Shown here in pieces: positions 1 to 12,849 of a DNA stretch of 64,000 nt. Under the pieces are notes generated by a model. The model was not told where the DNA came from, made no database searches, and saw only the letters and a list, made by a program, of their open reading frames with translations. The position numbers and the translations under genes were made by a program. How positions within the stretch are numbered: the first letter of the stretch is position 1; every line of letters starts with the position of its first letter. Location: the NCBI GenBank assembly GCA_050084985.1, contig JBITNC010000001.1, positions 147,498,001 to 147,562,000 on the forward strand, in the 5' to 3' direction. This stretch comes from Nageia nagi. Its lineage: Eukaryota > Pinophyta.

Positions 1-3000
1 ACCATTTTGCTAGGATTAAGGTTAAAATATTTTCTATATTTATTCCCTTAATACTTTAAGGTATCTATAGATACTTTAAGCATTAAGTGGATTTATAGTT
101 TGGGTTTACATTAAAGAGAGATATTACATAATAATGCATTATAATTTCCAATAGTGAAAAAATTAAACCATTAGCGGCTTGCATCTTTGTGAATACATTA
201 TGATGATTGATGAATAATATTTGTTACTTCATATTTATATGACTGCAATGAAATAACATTATTTATTATTATTTATTTGATGCCATATTTCTAATATATG
301 CTTCAATAATATGTTGTATACAAATAGTGCATTGATTCATCATTTATGCATTATTTTGGGTCTACAACATGAATTTGTATTTGCATCATATTTCATGCAA
401 GGGATCCTATCACCTCCTCTAGACCACACATGCTACCCCTTGGTCTCTTTCTTCCCCCATAGCTCCCAAGCCCCTTAGGTCCCTTCAACCCACCATTCCA
501 CACCCCTCTTGTTAGCCAACTGGTGCTCCCATATCTCATTTTCAAGGTGGTTGAAAACCCCCCACATTGCATGATTCATCCATCCCTCCTCCACCCCATA
601 GCTAGTCCATCAGCCCCCCAATCTACTTTTCTACACTCAATTACCATCCTTTTATGAGCACATGGAGGCATTTTACCCTTCTTCACAATAGGCCTAGCTC
701 TCCTCTGAGTCACCTTTAATGGGGATGGCATGCAATGTAGGCTTCCTCCTACCATTAATTTTGGTGCAAGCTTGGTGGATGGGAGTTATGTTTTTGTCTG
801 CTTGTAATTTTTTTAAATAATTTTTTATTATTTATTAAATAAATGGAGGTGATAATTTTGAGGGCTATTTTTTTTAATAAACAAAGAAGTTTAATTTTTT
901 AATACATGTGGGAGTTAATTTTTAATGAGGAAATTATTCAAATGGATAATTATTTTTATTTATTTATTAAACTTATAAAAACATAGGGAATTTTTTAAAA
1001 AAAAGTGGGAGAGGAATTTTTAAATTAACCTTTTTTAAATAAGGTTATAGCCTTTTTTTTATAAACATATATTAATTTTTTCTATAATAGTATTAACAAT
1101 GTTTAATGTTATTTTAATTTGTTTTTTAAGAGAAATTTGCTATGAATATTTTTAATACTAGAGGGGTAAATTTTTTAAGCAAGCTATTGCTTTATAAAGA
1201 AAGGGGGAAGATGATTTTTAAAGGAGTTTAGGAAGAAAGAAAAAATTATAATGACGATTATTCTATATATTCGATGGTATGTTATACATGATGTGCAAAT
1301 GCCACCCATTCTTTTTGTATGAAGAATGTTTCTTAATATAATAGAAAGGTTTTTCATTAAAAAAAAAAAAAATAGAATTTTGTTTTTCAAACTCTTTTAA
1401 AATAGGGAGGAAATTGTTTTTGTGAAGTTATTTTTTTCCTTGTTCAATTTTTTTCCTCTCTAAGGTAAAATTGCAAAGGGGTTATTAATTCTTTTTGCTA
1501 TGGTAAAAATGTGATAATTTTTTTCCTTAGTATTAAAAGTTAATTTTTTTTTATTGTAAAATTACAATGATATTTTTTACCTGGGTGTTTTTTAAATGTT
1601 GAAGGGAAATATTTTGCTAAAGTTCAAATATTAATTAAAAGGGGGGAGACTCCATTTTTACTTAAAATAATGAACTCGCATATCATTTTATAAATAAGTC
1701 CTCTTACGATTATTAAAAAAACTCATTGGACTCTTAGATTTCATTTTTATGGATGATGTATTATTTTTTTAAGCATTTCACTTTATGTTGAGCACTTTTC
1801 TTTTATTATTTTTTGCAAAAATTGCAAACATTGAAAGTGCACCCCCTAAAATGAACACATCCACACGTGTATTCCATAACATGACTTATTTGAGGAGCCA
1901 TGAGAGGAGGAAAAGGTAGATTGTAGCCTTCAATTAAATGATCCAAATGATATAAAATTCATAATTGTTAATCATCCCTAATTATTTTGTTTATCTATAC
2001 ATAACTCCATATAACTGGATAGGCATGTATGTAGTAATACCATATGTTCGCATGTCCATTTAGGGATCATCTTGATAACCTAGGAGGAAAAATTAAAACC
2101 TAATAAATATAATAATTTTATTGATCTAACATACATCACATACTTGAAAAATAGTTAATAATCCTCTTTGTGTGAGTATATTATTAACTAAGAGAAACTA
2201 AATTATGGTTCGTAGGACTTAGTCTCTATGTGAGCATCCAAATGAAGGCCTAATTTTAAATAAGTAAACAAGCCTCAACTTTTCCTTCTCCACAACATGT
2301 TACTTGGTTATAACAAATGGTTAATTAATTTTAACAAATATCAACATGTATGTATGATTGATTTTAACAAACTCAATATGTTTGATTAATTTTGTTCATA
2401 AATTTAACATGCTTATATTAGTTAATACTTTCACCTTCTTTTGTAGCAAATGGAAGATTCGTTTACATCCAAGTACATCCTAGATAATTCAAAATACAAT
2501 TTTGGAAACATAAAGAATGACTTGGGCAACTTATATGATCTTTCATGCAATATTAGATGAAGTTTAGGGTTTTTCATAAGGAAAATTTGGCTATAAAAAA
2601 ATTGGAAAAATTTGGCTATCCAATTTCGATGAAAGGCTAAAATGTTCAAATTGGAGTTCTAAATCATGGCTAAATTTTTCACTTTTGAATTTTTTTTACA
2701 TAAAGCTATTTCATAATTTTTTTTAAACATTTATAAAAAAAAATTGGCTAAACATAAATTGCTAACAAAAAACATTTCAACTTTCAAAGTTTCAAAATAA
2801 TGTTAGAAAAATACTATGATATTACTAAAAAATTACATAAATAATATTAAAAAAAATTATAAATTTAATGTTTTTTTAAAATATTCATCTTTATATTGAT
2901 ATTCATTATTTCAATGTTTCATATATATATATATTTTTTTATTTAAAACTATTTATGCACAATTAAAAAATATTTATATTTAATCAAACCAAAAGTAATT

Positions 3001-6000
3001 TTATAAATTTGTAATTTTATTAATAAAAATTCAATTCTCAATCATTTAAGGGATTAAAAATTTAAAATTTTAACATATTCAATTTTTTAATTGGTATAAA
3101 TATTTTTACTACAAAATAAAAGTTGAAATGAAGGTCCATGACCCACCCTTATTTTGTCTATTGGGATGAATAACCATCTCTTATAAGAGCATGACCTTGC
3201 ATTGGTCCCAAGTAAAACTTTACAAAATATTCTATTTTGATGAAATTTACATGAATATAAATATAAATGTATCACAAATGTGAATCATACATCAAATTTG
3301 TAACATGGTTAAGCCACAATTATAAAAAAGATGAAGGATTTTAAAATAAACCATTAAAATGTTGGTGTATTGGTTAGAAGTTACAAGTTTAAATTTAAAG
3401 CTTAGGCCATGTCTATAGCATTCCATCACCATGCACTTGGAGAACATATGTTTCAACTTTGTATTGCATTATCATGGTATTTAAGCATTTTCCTAAGAAA
3501 AGCTATAGATTTTCTAATTCAAGTTAGTGATCTTTGATTTTGGTGTGCGATTTGCTTAATTACACATGGCATGGATCTCATTCTCCTTCACTAATAGAAG
3601 ATGCTTCTTTATGGTTGTATTCCTTGCCTTCACACTTTCTTCTCATAAGAAAATAGAATATAAACTTCAATTGCATGGAATATGCCACTTGAACTACATA
3701 TAGGCGAAATGTTCTATGAAGAAGATAGGAATACAACCTATAAGCATGGAGTCAAAAATGGAATTTCGGGTGAAGGATTCCCCCTATAGTTGGAGGCAAA
3801 ACATGAACTAAATGAATAATTACATCACATGGATGGGCTCATGACATACGATGGAGCCTTGTTCTCATTTTAGCATCCAACAACAAGGAGAAGTGAAGCA
3901 TTGTTAGAGAATATTTTCCCTAATGAGGTGCTTCTCCAATCCCAATTTCAAAGCTAAAGATAATGTACTCAAATGGTAAACATGGTGCATTCACATGATA
4001 AAAATATGACATACTCAAATGCTAGAGATGATGTATTTTAATAGTAAAGATGACATCATCAAATGATAAATTGGTAAAGACATTATATGATATCTTTGAA
4101 GATTTATTGCATTAATGATATGTGGCATGCATCAGAAAAAAATTAGTATTACTAATATGTGGCATGTGCCATGTAGTTTAACTATAAAAAACAAGAAAAA
4201 CTTGCCAAACAAGAAAAAGAAAATATTAAAATTAACAATTGCAATTATGCAATACTCTATCAAGAGGGAGAAAGGATCTATGAAACTCTAATTTCCAAAT
4301 TCCAACCATAGCATTGGATAGTAGATAGCCCATTGTATTAAGTAGATATGTTATGATTTTAGTTTTCCATTTTCAAATGATCTTGGTTGCATGTTATTGA
4401 GATAATGAGATTTTCAATTTTCATTTGCCACATTGAGAAAACCAGGAGGCTGGATCATAAATTTATTATTTATCCACTACACAGATACACAAGAACTATT
4501 AAGCTTTCAAATTGAACTAATTTTTGGATAAAAAATAATCTACTTTATCAATCCACATTAATGATATATTTATTATTAGTTAAATAAAATATATAGGCTA
4601 CTTTGTTAAACTATATGATAATTGGAAAATTCCAAAATGCCAAGGTAAAAGGGATTTTTGGGTTTCTAATCTTCATTGTTTGGTGTATATGTTGAACTGT
4701 ATCCATCAACTTTATATCATCAAAAACACCATGTAATAGCATCCTCACATCACACCTATTTTAGATTCAATATCTATATTTGAAGATTCATTTATTATTA
4801 TGCATTATCTCCTTACTTCATAGGCTACTACATTGCCACTTGTTAAAATAGATATAGCTTAGTATAGGTTAAATTTTAGCATCATTCTCTATGATTTGAG
4901 ATCAAAACTTGATCTTTGCATTCATATAAACATGTACTAAATTTGCTCACACATATGGACCACTCATCGGTTGATTCCCATCAACTAATTTTACAATATG
5001 AATATCAATAATAATTGTGGCAGTTCATGTTGAATAATTAACATGATGAATGAGGTCATAATTATTTTTTTTATATCCTTGGATGTATAATAAAGTTTTA
5101 ATATAGAAATTGTAATTTCAATGAGATAATACCATCATAGAGATATCTTTTGCATATATATAGAAGATAAGACATACATGTACTCTAATACATTAACCTT
5201 ATCAAAAAGGTTTTTTTTTTTAATCCATTCCTAAATTTCACGATGACAACACCAATGAAATGGTGTACTTATGTATGTGTCTACAAAATGCATAGATTGT
5301 AACAAAAAATTGATTAAGTGCATTATTTAGAATATTAATATTTATTATCTCTTTGTACACACAACATATTGGCAACTTATTCAATATCATAATGTATAGT
5401 CATTAAAGCCTTTAGATAAGGCCTAAAACTCATATGAACCCTTACCATGAAAGTGCATGGACAATCACCTTTAGAGAGGACCTCTTTCAATTCAAAGTAT
5501 GTACCAATTTTAAGTTTTACTAAAATGATCAGCATACATGAATGCTACAAAAGGTTCAAGGAATGTACAACCCTAAATGAGAAAGTCCCCAATCTATTCA
5601 AAATAAATTTGCTTATCAAAGGAAACAAAAATTTTCAAGGGACACTTTAAATATTTTTTAGTGGTCATGTTAAGAGTTTCTAATGCTTGCAAAACCAATT
5701 AAAATTTTATTACAAATAGGGGACCTTGAGACTTGAGTGATCCAAATCAAAATTGTAATTAGAGCCTTGTCTATTCATAACCCACTTGGATATGTATCTT
5801 ACTTTTACCTAATAGAATTAATGAATTCAAGTGTTGCATGAAAAATAATCACCTTAAAATGGACTCTAGAGATAATGAAATGTTATTATATCTCTTGTGG
5901 ATACATTTGCAGTTATAATTTGTACATTATGGTCTTCAATGAAAAAGATTATTGAAGGAAGGATATTGAACTTCTATAAACAACACACTAGTGAAAATGT

Positions 6001-6680
6001 CATTTTTAGTGAAATGTAATGCGAACTGAGAAGTCTACCTTGAGCATCATTCTTCACTCAGTGGTAGTGATAGAATATTATAGAATTCTATGCACTTTGA
6101 TAGAATAGATTCTGCACAAATTGGCTCTATTTTTTCATGTGGGTAGTGCCTCCTTTAGGGCTTGCTATTAGTATGGTATTTTTCCTATTAAGATCTTCAA
6201 GATCTTGCTGCAATGACTAAATGTAGTTTGTGATTTTTGAGACTATTGTAGATTTGTCAAATTGCAAAAGAATAGTGAGAAAGGTTGTTAGCTATGGAAA
6301 TAGGCAATTATTTCTATATAACAATAAGTAAAGTGTTCATAGCTAGCAAAAGAAGCAAGATTATAATTTAATGTATCTAATTTGTTTTGCATTAAAAAGA
6401 TTAAACAATGGTACAATACTATGATAAAATATTCCAAGTTTATTATACCATATAGCTCATATACAAAAGTTGATGCAAGCTATGCATTGGGTAATTATGT
6501 CAATCATTTATATTATTGTACAAACTTGATAAATGCAATAAAAAGTAGTCATCAAGATTGCTAAGAGCAATGCTTTAGCCCTAATTATAGAAAAAGTATT
6601 ATTTTCCATTGAGAAGTAGATCAAATATTAAACTATTTATACCATAATCAAACAAATTCTTTCTCAACACTCAAAATGCT
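1..6680. other. AT-rich intergenic region with no recognisable gene
   Basis: No reading frame here resembles a known protein; the short ORFs (for example 2431-2649, 3087-3275, 5447-5650, 6382-6564) show no motif. A C-rich stretch lies at about 405-640. A very A/T-rich stretch at about 2690-3090 contains a short AT run near 2921-2936. It is probably old, decayed transposon or intergenic DNA, but I cannot identify a parent. Confidence 0.6.
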
Positions 6681-7575
6681 CAAAGCACATACCCAATAAA
6701 TTTGAGAGCTTTCAAACTATTTATGCCATGGTGGGCCTATCTCCACCATCCTCCTATAAGCATGCTTTGGCCAAAAGCCCCACACTCATAACACTATATA
6801 TGTGGTAGGTGTTATGCAACTTTCAATCTATTAACTTAACTTTTCTTCTCTATCTTCACATTCCAACAAGATCTTCATCTCTCTCCATAAGAGCTTCACT
6901 TTTCCTATTTCATCCTTCAACATGGTTTCCTTGCCTAAAATAAGCTCAAGAAGGATAACACCAAACACAAACAAATTAGTCTTTAGAGACACCAATCTAT
7001 TAACTTTTTGTTTCAGTTCCATATATCCCTTTGAGCCCTTCTTGATATGCTTAGTTGATACATTCATTCTAGATCTTGTGATCCCAAGATTTCTAATTTT
7101 ATCCCTAAGTTTGGTGTTGAGAAGGACATTACTAGTCTTTAAGTCCTTATGGACAGTATTTGGTTTTCTGTGATCATAAATGTGCATAAGCCTAGGCTAC
7201 ATCCAAAGCAATTTATGACTATGCTTTCCATGTAATACCACTACATCCCACATTAGATATCCTATTGTTACAAAGCCACATATCCAAAGAGCCATTATCA
7301 ACATATTCATAAACCAAGTAGAATTCATCCTTGGAATGAATGAATAAGCCCTCCAATTTCACCAAATTCTCATGTTCCACCTTTTGCAAGGACTTCAACT
7401 TTTGAGAAACATCTCCTTTCATTCTCTTAATAGCAACATCTCTATCCTTTATGGTGCCTTTGTACATTGAACCTCCAATGTGGGACATAACACTAAAATT
7501 TTGAGTAGGTTTGCTTAGAACTCATGGGGAATACATAATTAATTTGTCCATAGAGCCCCACATACCACCACCAAG
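6680..7575 (-). pseudogene. LysM-type receptor-like kinase, kinase domain pseudogene
   Basis: Read on the minus strand this is most of a plant receptor kinase domain of the LysM/LYK4-LYK5-like type, which are plasma-membrane receptors for chitin-related glycans. From about 7575 leftwards: a juxtamembrane stretch ending PTQNFS, the glycine loop as IGGSMYKG, the lysine motif VAIKRMKGD, then HENLVKLEG and LVYEYVDNGSLD. After a frameshift near 7187-7219 come VHKDLKTSNVLL (HKD for HRD), NLG in place of DFG, FVFGVILLEL, and beyond the ORF end at 6831 MSVGLLAKACL and DRPTMA. In-frame stops fall at YSP*VLSK, ACL*ED and MA*IV*KL. The ectodomain and transmembrane segment are not found upstream. NFG instead of DFG is usual in some LYKs, so that change alone may be ancestral. 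The stops and frameshift make this a pseudogene. Family assignment is fairly sure, subfamily less so. Confidence 0.82.
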
Positions 7576-7724
7576 AAGTCTTAGTGCTATACCCATTTCT
7601 ATATTCACCAACTTGGACTTTATGCTTGGTGAAAACTATTTTACTTCTGTGGAGGCTTGGAATAGGTTGAATAAAATCTACCTTGGTTTCAAATTCTCTA
7701 AGAGGTTCATTATTATTTAAAAAT

Positions 7725-10246
7725 TATTACAATCATTTCAAGAGGAAAATGAAATTGTTGCAATTTACTTAAATAAGATCATTGATCTTATAATATAACT
7801 TATGGGGTGTGGCTGAAATTGGATCAACAATGAGTTTATATTGTTCATCATCTTTTAAAGTATCTCTTCTAAATTTAGTCACTTCATAATAGTTATTAAG
7901 ATGAGGCTCTATGATGAAGAAGAGGTGTACTCCTTAGAAAATATTTTTAAGGCTTCTTCTAAAATATGAGGGTACTCATTTGAGCTCAACTCATACTCCT
8001 GGTACATTAAGAAGGGACTTTCTACTTTGGTGAAAGGATCAATGAAAGATGATCTCTACATTATGGATCAAGTACCAACAAACATATGCATTGCTATGGA
8101 TGTTTTCTTTAGAGAAAATCTTTGGAACCATTGATTATGATACCTTAACCATAAGATCAAATAAGTTATAAAAAATCAAGGACTTGTATAAGGTTTGCCT
8201 TCAATTTCATCCATAATTGATCTTTATCATATTGCATCTTAGACAATATAAATAGGCAAAAATTGAGAAATAAAAGGCAATAAGGAAAATATAACCTCTT
8301 CATCTTGTGTATTTAGATTTGATGGGTCCATTTTAGACTAAGTCTCTTGGGGAATCATCTTATTTCTTAAACTTCATCAAAGACTTTATCAAGATTACAT
8401 TTGGTTATCTACTCTAGCATAAGGATCAAGGCTTTGACAGGTTCAAAGATGTCAAAGTCTTGGTTGAAAATCAAACTAACTTCAAGATCAAGATGCTAAG
8501 ATTTGATAATGGGTGTGAGTATAATAGAATGAGTTCAATGAATTTTGTATCAAATAAGAGATCAAGAGATAGTTCATGATCCCTTACACCCCTTAGTAGA
8601 AAGGTGTTATTAAAAGAAAGAATAGAACCATTTAGGAAATTACTAAGTGCATATTGGTAAATCTCCCTAGTTTCTTATGGGGTGAATATGTAAAGACTGT
8701 GATCTACACCTTGAATAGGTTCCCTATAAAGTAGTTGAATGAAGAACCTTATATGAGGCATGGACAAGAAAGAAACCTAACATTTATTATCTTAAAGTCT
8801 TTAGTTGTGATGCTTATACCTTCATTATTTCTAAAAAAAGAAAGAATTTGGATTAGAGATATGAAAAGTGTATCTTTATGGGCTATGAAATGTAGCATAG
8901 AGGATATAACCTTTACTCTCCTTTTTCTAGAGCAGTTTTCATCTCAAGAGATGTAAAGTTTGATGAAATTACTAATTAATTTGCTTCCTATGAGGACTTG
9001 GATGATCTTGATGACTCTTTTTTTGCACCTACCTAGTTGGATTTTAGTGTAGATAAGTTATCTCATAATAAAAATTCTTGAATACAAAGGATAACAAGAA
9101 GTATGAGCTTAAACAAATCTTTGTTGACCAAAATTGATAACAAGCATTAGCTCTCATCATTTAAGGAAGCTTATAAGCATAAATATTCTATGGAATCCAT
9201 GAAAGTGGAGTATGAGGCTCTGATAAAAAATCAAACTTAGTGCTTGGTTCCTTATCCCAATGATCAAAATGTGATTGATAATAATTGTATTTACAAGGTA
9301 AAATACAATCCAGTAAGAGAAATTGAGAAATACAATGAAATGTTAGTAGTCAAGGATTTTGTTTAAAAATATAAAGTTGATTATGAGGAAACCTTTGTTC
9401 CAATGGAAAATATACCCATAGTTAAGTTAATCCTTTCTTTTTTAGTAGCTCTGAGATGGAAATTTTTCCAACTTGATATCAAGAGTACTTTTCTCAATGG
9501 TGACTTACATGTGGATATCTAAATGAATCAATAAGGAGGTTTGTTGTGAAAGGAAAAGATTCCCTTGTATGCAAACTAAATAAGTCCTTCAATGGAATTA
9601 GGCAAGCATCTAGGGCCTAGTATAAAAATATTTTAAGATATTTTTTGGATATTGGATTCTCTAAGTTCTTGTCCAATTCAAATCTATATGTGCTCAATCA
9701 AGGATAAGAATTTGTCTTGATTCTTATCTATATGGATGATCTTCTTATTATAAAAAATAATGATGAAATCATTCAAGAGTACATATCTAAACTTAAGGTA
9801 ATATTTGAAATGATTGATCTTGGTATCTTGCACTACTACCTTGGTATGTAATTATACTAATACAAGGATTGTACCTACATTAGTTAATCTAAGTATATCT
9901 TAGATATTTTACAAAAGTTTGGAATGGAGGAGTGCAAATATTCTATGATCTTAGTCTCTCTTGGAATCACTTTGTCTCTTAGCTCAACTCTCAATTGGTA
10001 GATGCTATGTCTTATAGGCAATTAATAAATGATCTACTTTATTAAACTATCTCTAGGACATATATTACCTTTTTTATAAATATTATGTTATGGTTTATGT
10101 AGAAATCATATGTTGAGCACCTTAATGTTGTTAAGAAAATATTGAGGTATGTTGCAAGAATAAAGAATCTTATTCTCAAGTGTTCCAAGTTTCACTTGTT
10201 TATTCTCTTAGGGTATTCAGATTAAGAACATGGGAGATATAGAGAT
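7725..10246 (+). pseudogene. Old Ty1/copia element A, gag-pol 5' part (interrupted)
   Basis: Degenerate copia polyprotein in several frames. A gag fragment (SFQEENEIVAIYL, about 7735-7900) is followed by a pre-integrase segment (8020-8300), integrase (about 8300-8960: MLRFDNGCEY, YTPQ-like, KRKNRT, then KCIFMGYE and RDVKFDE), reverse transcriptase (about 9150-10000: QLDIKSTFLNGDL, YMDDLLII at about 9728, DLGILHYYLGM) and the start of RNase H (GYSD near 10215, RYRDD). At 10246 it is cut by element B and resumes in frame at 16923. Sequence between gag and pre-integrase seems deleted, and no 5' LTR is seen on the left, where the kinase pseudogene lies. Stops are numerous. The copia domain order (IN before RT) is clear. 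Confidence 0.85.
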
Positions 10247-10251
10247 GATAG

Positions 10252-11560
10252 TGAAGTAATTTAATATTCCAAGGTTTTAATTATGGTAAAATTTTGAATG
10301 TTGATGACCACTAACCACCTATAATGTCTGCCTATTATTATACCTATTAGATTTAGATGTACTTCTTTAGTGATGCCCATACTCAAGATCTACTCCTTTT
10401 ACTGATATAGATATGACTTTTTACTTCTTCATTTATGTCCATACTCTTATCTAATTTTATGGGTGCTTCATTTATATTTCTTATTCCCATACTACCTTCT
10501 CTAATTTTGTGGGTGCTTCATTTATGTTTGTACATGGATCTGCAATCCATGAGTTCACATGGAGCTTTCTACACTCCAGTTTCTTGTTGTATAAATAGAG
10601 ACTTCATCTTCCATTCTCTATGAGAGAATACTAAATGTAATATTATGTTACCATTTTGGTTCTAAAATATAAATCATATCCACTTATTCTATAATACATT
10701 ATGGTTGTGCAACATGTTATCTCTTTGAAGCTTGTATGCTTGAGAAACACTTGTAGATTTTCCATCTCTAATCTAGGTGATATTTACTTATTTGAGTACA
10801 TTTTACTTCATGGGTACTTGTTTGTATTCCCATTTTTGAGAAAATAGTTTTGTTATCTTATGATTGATCAAATGAACTTTGTTTTTTTTTATTATCTTTT
10901 AAGGGATAGATCTTTTTGTCTAGATCTCCATTATGTGTGATTCCTTCAATAGATTGTTAGTTGTAATACCTTTCCAACATATCTTTTTTGCCATCATTAT
11001 TGGTGGAACACACTTAGAAATCCTAAAATACAAAACCTACCTTTTTTGTAGTCTTGCTCAATGAATCTTGAGATGTCTATTTATTTCCAACTTATTTTTT
11101 ACCCTTCCATCCATCTTGAAAGCATTCTAAACCTACACCATAAAATAGAACATTTATTACCAATCATTTTGATAGGTCATAGTGCTAGGTTTTATTAGGA
11201 ATTGCATAATATATGGGATCTAGACTTTTTCCACCCTCATCCTCCAAACTATAGATTCCACATAATTGATTTTTCCAAAGTCTTGGTGAAATACTATTGA
11301 CCAAAATCTTTTGAAACTTTGGCATTTCTAAATTGCACTTTTTTCATATTCCTTCATAACTCTATCATCAATACTCTAAGTTCCTTTAGTGTGTTTGTTT
11401 TCTTGAAGATACAATGAATCCTTACCCATCAAATTATACTAGAATCCCAACCAAATTTATGGTATATGATTTTGGATCCTTGACCTTCCAAAATCATCAT
11501 TTTGATTCCAAATTATTCAATTGGTATCAGAGCTTGGAGCCTTAATGCTCTAAATATTCA
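10252..11560 (+). repeat. 5' LTR of copia element B
   Basis: About 1309 bp, matching 15571-16917 along its length with substitutions and small indels. It holds a TATA box at 10590-10598. Its last 100 bp contain two extra copies of the primer-binding-site motif (11460 and 11522). Confidence 0.9.
10590..10598 (+). promoter_or_regulatory. TATA box of element B 5' LTR
   Basis: TATAAATAG followed by AGACTTCAT is conserved in both LTRs (also 15915-15923). It sits about 340 bp into the LTR, as expected at the U3/R boundary. Confidence 0.7.
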
Positions 11561-11562
11561 AT

Positions 11563-11574
11563 TGGTATCAAAGT
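11563..11574 (+). promoter_or_regulatory. Primer binding site of element B (tRNA-iMet type)
   Basis: TGGTATCAAAGT begins 3 nt after the LTR end CA. The canonical copia site complementary to initiator tRNA-Met is TGGTATCAGAGC, so this copy would carry two changes. An exact canonical copy lies at 11522-11533, inside what the target duplication defines as the LTR. Confidence 0.6.
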
Positions 11575-11593
11575 TAGACATTTTATTAGGTTA

Positions 11594-12480
11594 AATGAAT
11601 TCTAAGAATGGAAATTCTTTACAATTATAGATCTCTATGCTTAATGGAGAAAACTATGAGTAGTGGAGCATCTAAATGAGGACCTTTCTCATCTCTCAAG
11701 ATTTGTGGAGTCTTTTTTCTTAGGGATTTGTTGAACTTGATACTGCATCCTTTATTGAACTTAAAATAGATGTAATAAATGAGCTCTTGGATACCTAAAA
11801 GAGGGATGCCAAAGCTTTGTTTTCTATACAAAGTGGGATAGATGTTACAATATTTTCTAACATTGCAGAATGCAAGTTATCCAAATTTATATGGGACACT
11901 CTTGAGAGGGCCTACAAGGATTCATCTAGATTTAGAGTAACCAAGCTCTAGCTCTTTAAATGGGAATTTGAATCTCTCCATATAGGAGATACTATGATTA
12001 TTGAATTATTTATTACTAGAGTTCAATATTTGGTGAATGCACTTCATTCACATGGTGATAAACTTGATGATATATAGATTGTTGAGAAGGTGTTGAGAAG
12101 CCTTCCCCAAAAGTTTGATCCTCTCACAACTTTAATCTAGGATTCTAGATACTTAACTCAAGTTAGTCTTCTAGAATTGATTGGAAGCCTACAAACATAT
12201 GAGCATAAACTATAGGATAGAGCTGGGAACCTATACCAAATATTCGTACACAAACTCTAGATGAATGAGCATACTTCTACTTCCTCCAACTCACAATCCA
12301 CTTCTAGAGGCTATGGCCAAGGTCATAATGGTATTATCCATGGAAAAAGTGATCGTAATAGAGGAAGAGGTCAATCAACTAGTAGAAACTAGAGTTTTAC
12401 CTCTTAACATTATGACTTCTATGTAAAAGATGCTCACACTGAGCAATATTACTCCTAGAAGGAGTAGAAAGCCAACTATA
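11594..12480 (+). pseudogene. Element B gag (copia nucleocapsid/capsid)
   Basis: Starts MNSKNGNSLQL just after the leader. It continues with MLNGENYE*W, LFKWEFESLHIGD, DDI*IVEKVLRSLPQKFD and LIGSLQTYE, which are the standard landmarks of plant copia gag (UBN2-type). The C-terminal part is Arg/Gly/Ser-rich (RGYGQGHNG, NRGRGQSTS), as in RNA-binding tails. Several internal stops are TAG or TAA where relatives have Gln: YE*W, KL*LFKW, DDI*IVEK, HKL*DR. No zinc knuckle is evident. Confidence 0.82.
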
Positions 12481-12499
12481 GTGAAGAACAAAATTATGG

Positions 12500-12840
12500 T
12501 AATAATATCTTCCTCATCCATAATAACTTTGAATTTATTGATGATCATATTTGGTATCTATATAGTGGGTATTCTAATCATATGAATGAGAATAGAATTT
12601 TGTTTATTTAAATTTAAGAAAAACCTTCCTATAGAGTTTGGTTTGGGGATAATAATCAAGTTGACATTATTAGTAAAGGTACTATTACTTTTAAAGAAAA
12701 TATAAAAAGATCATGCATATGCATGAAACTTTGTATGTACCTATCTTGAAGCATAATCTACTTAGCATTGGATAGATATGCTTAAAAGACTATGATTTAG
12801 TATTTCAGAAGAAAACCTGCACAATCATCAATGAGGCTAA
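12500..12840 (+). pseudogene. Element B protease region
   Basis: DDHIWYLYSGYSNHM corresponds to the copia protease motif WYLDSGCSNHM, with the catalytic Asp changed to Tyr (DSG to YSG). Downstream come VWFGDNNQVDI, SKGTI and VPILKHNLLSIG, typical of the protease-to-integrase transition. The enzyme would be inactive. Confidence 0.75.
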
Positions 12841-12849
12841 CAAGCATGT

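Noticed and set aside
6922-7173. 83-codon plus-strand ORF
   Set aside because: Antisense shadow of the kinase pseudogene, whose minus-strand translation shows kinase motifs.
11518-11522. LTR end of element B placed at 11519, just before the perfect TGGTATCAGAGC
   Set aside because: That choice leaves 3' LTR homology running 40 bp past the end and gives no target duplication; ending at 11560/16917 gives GATAG on both sides and restores the host frame.
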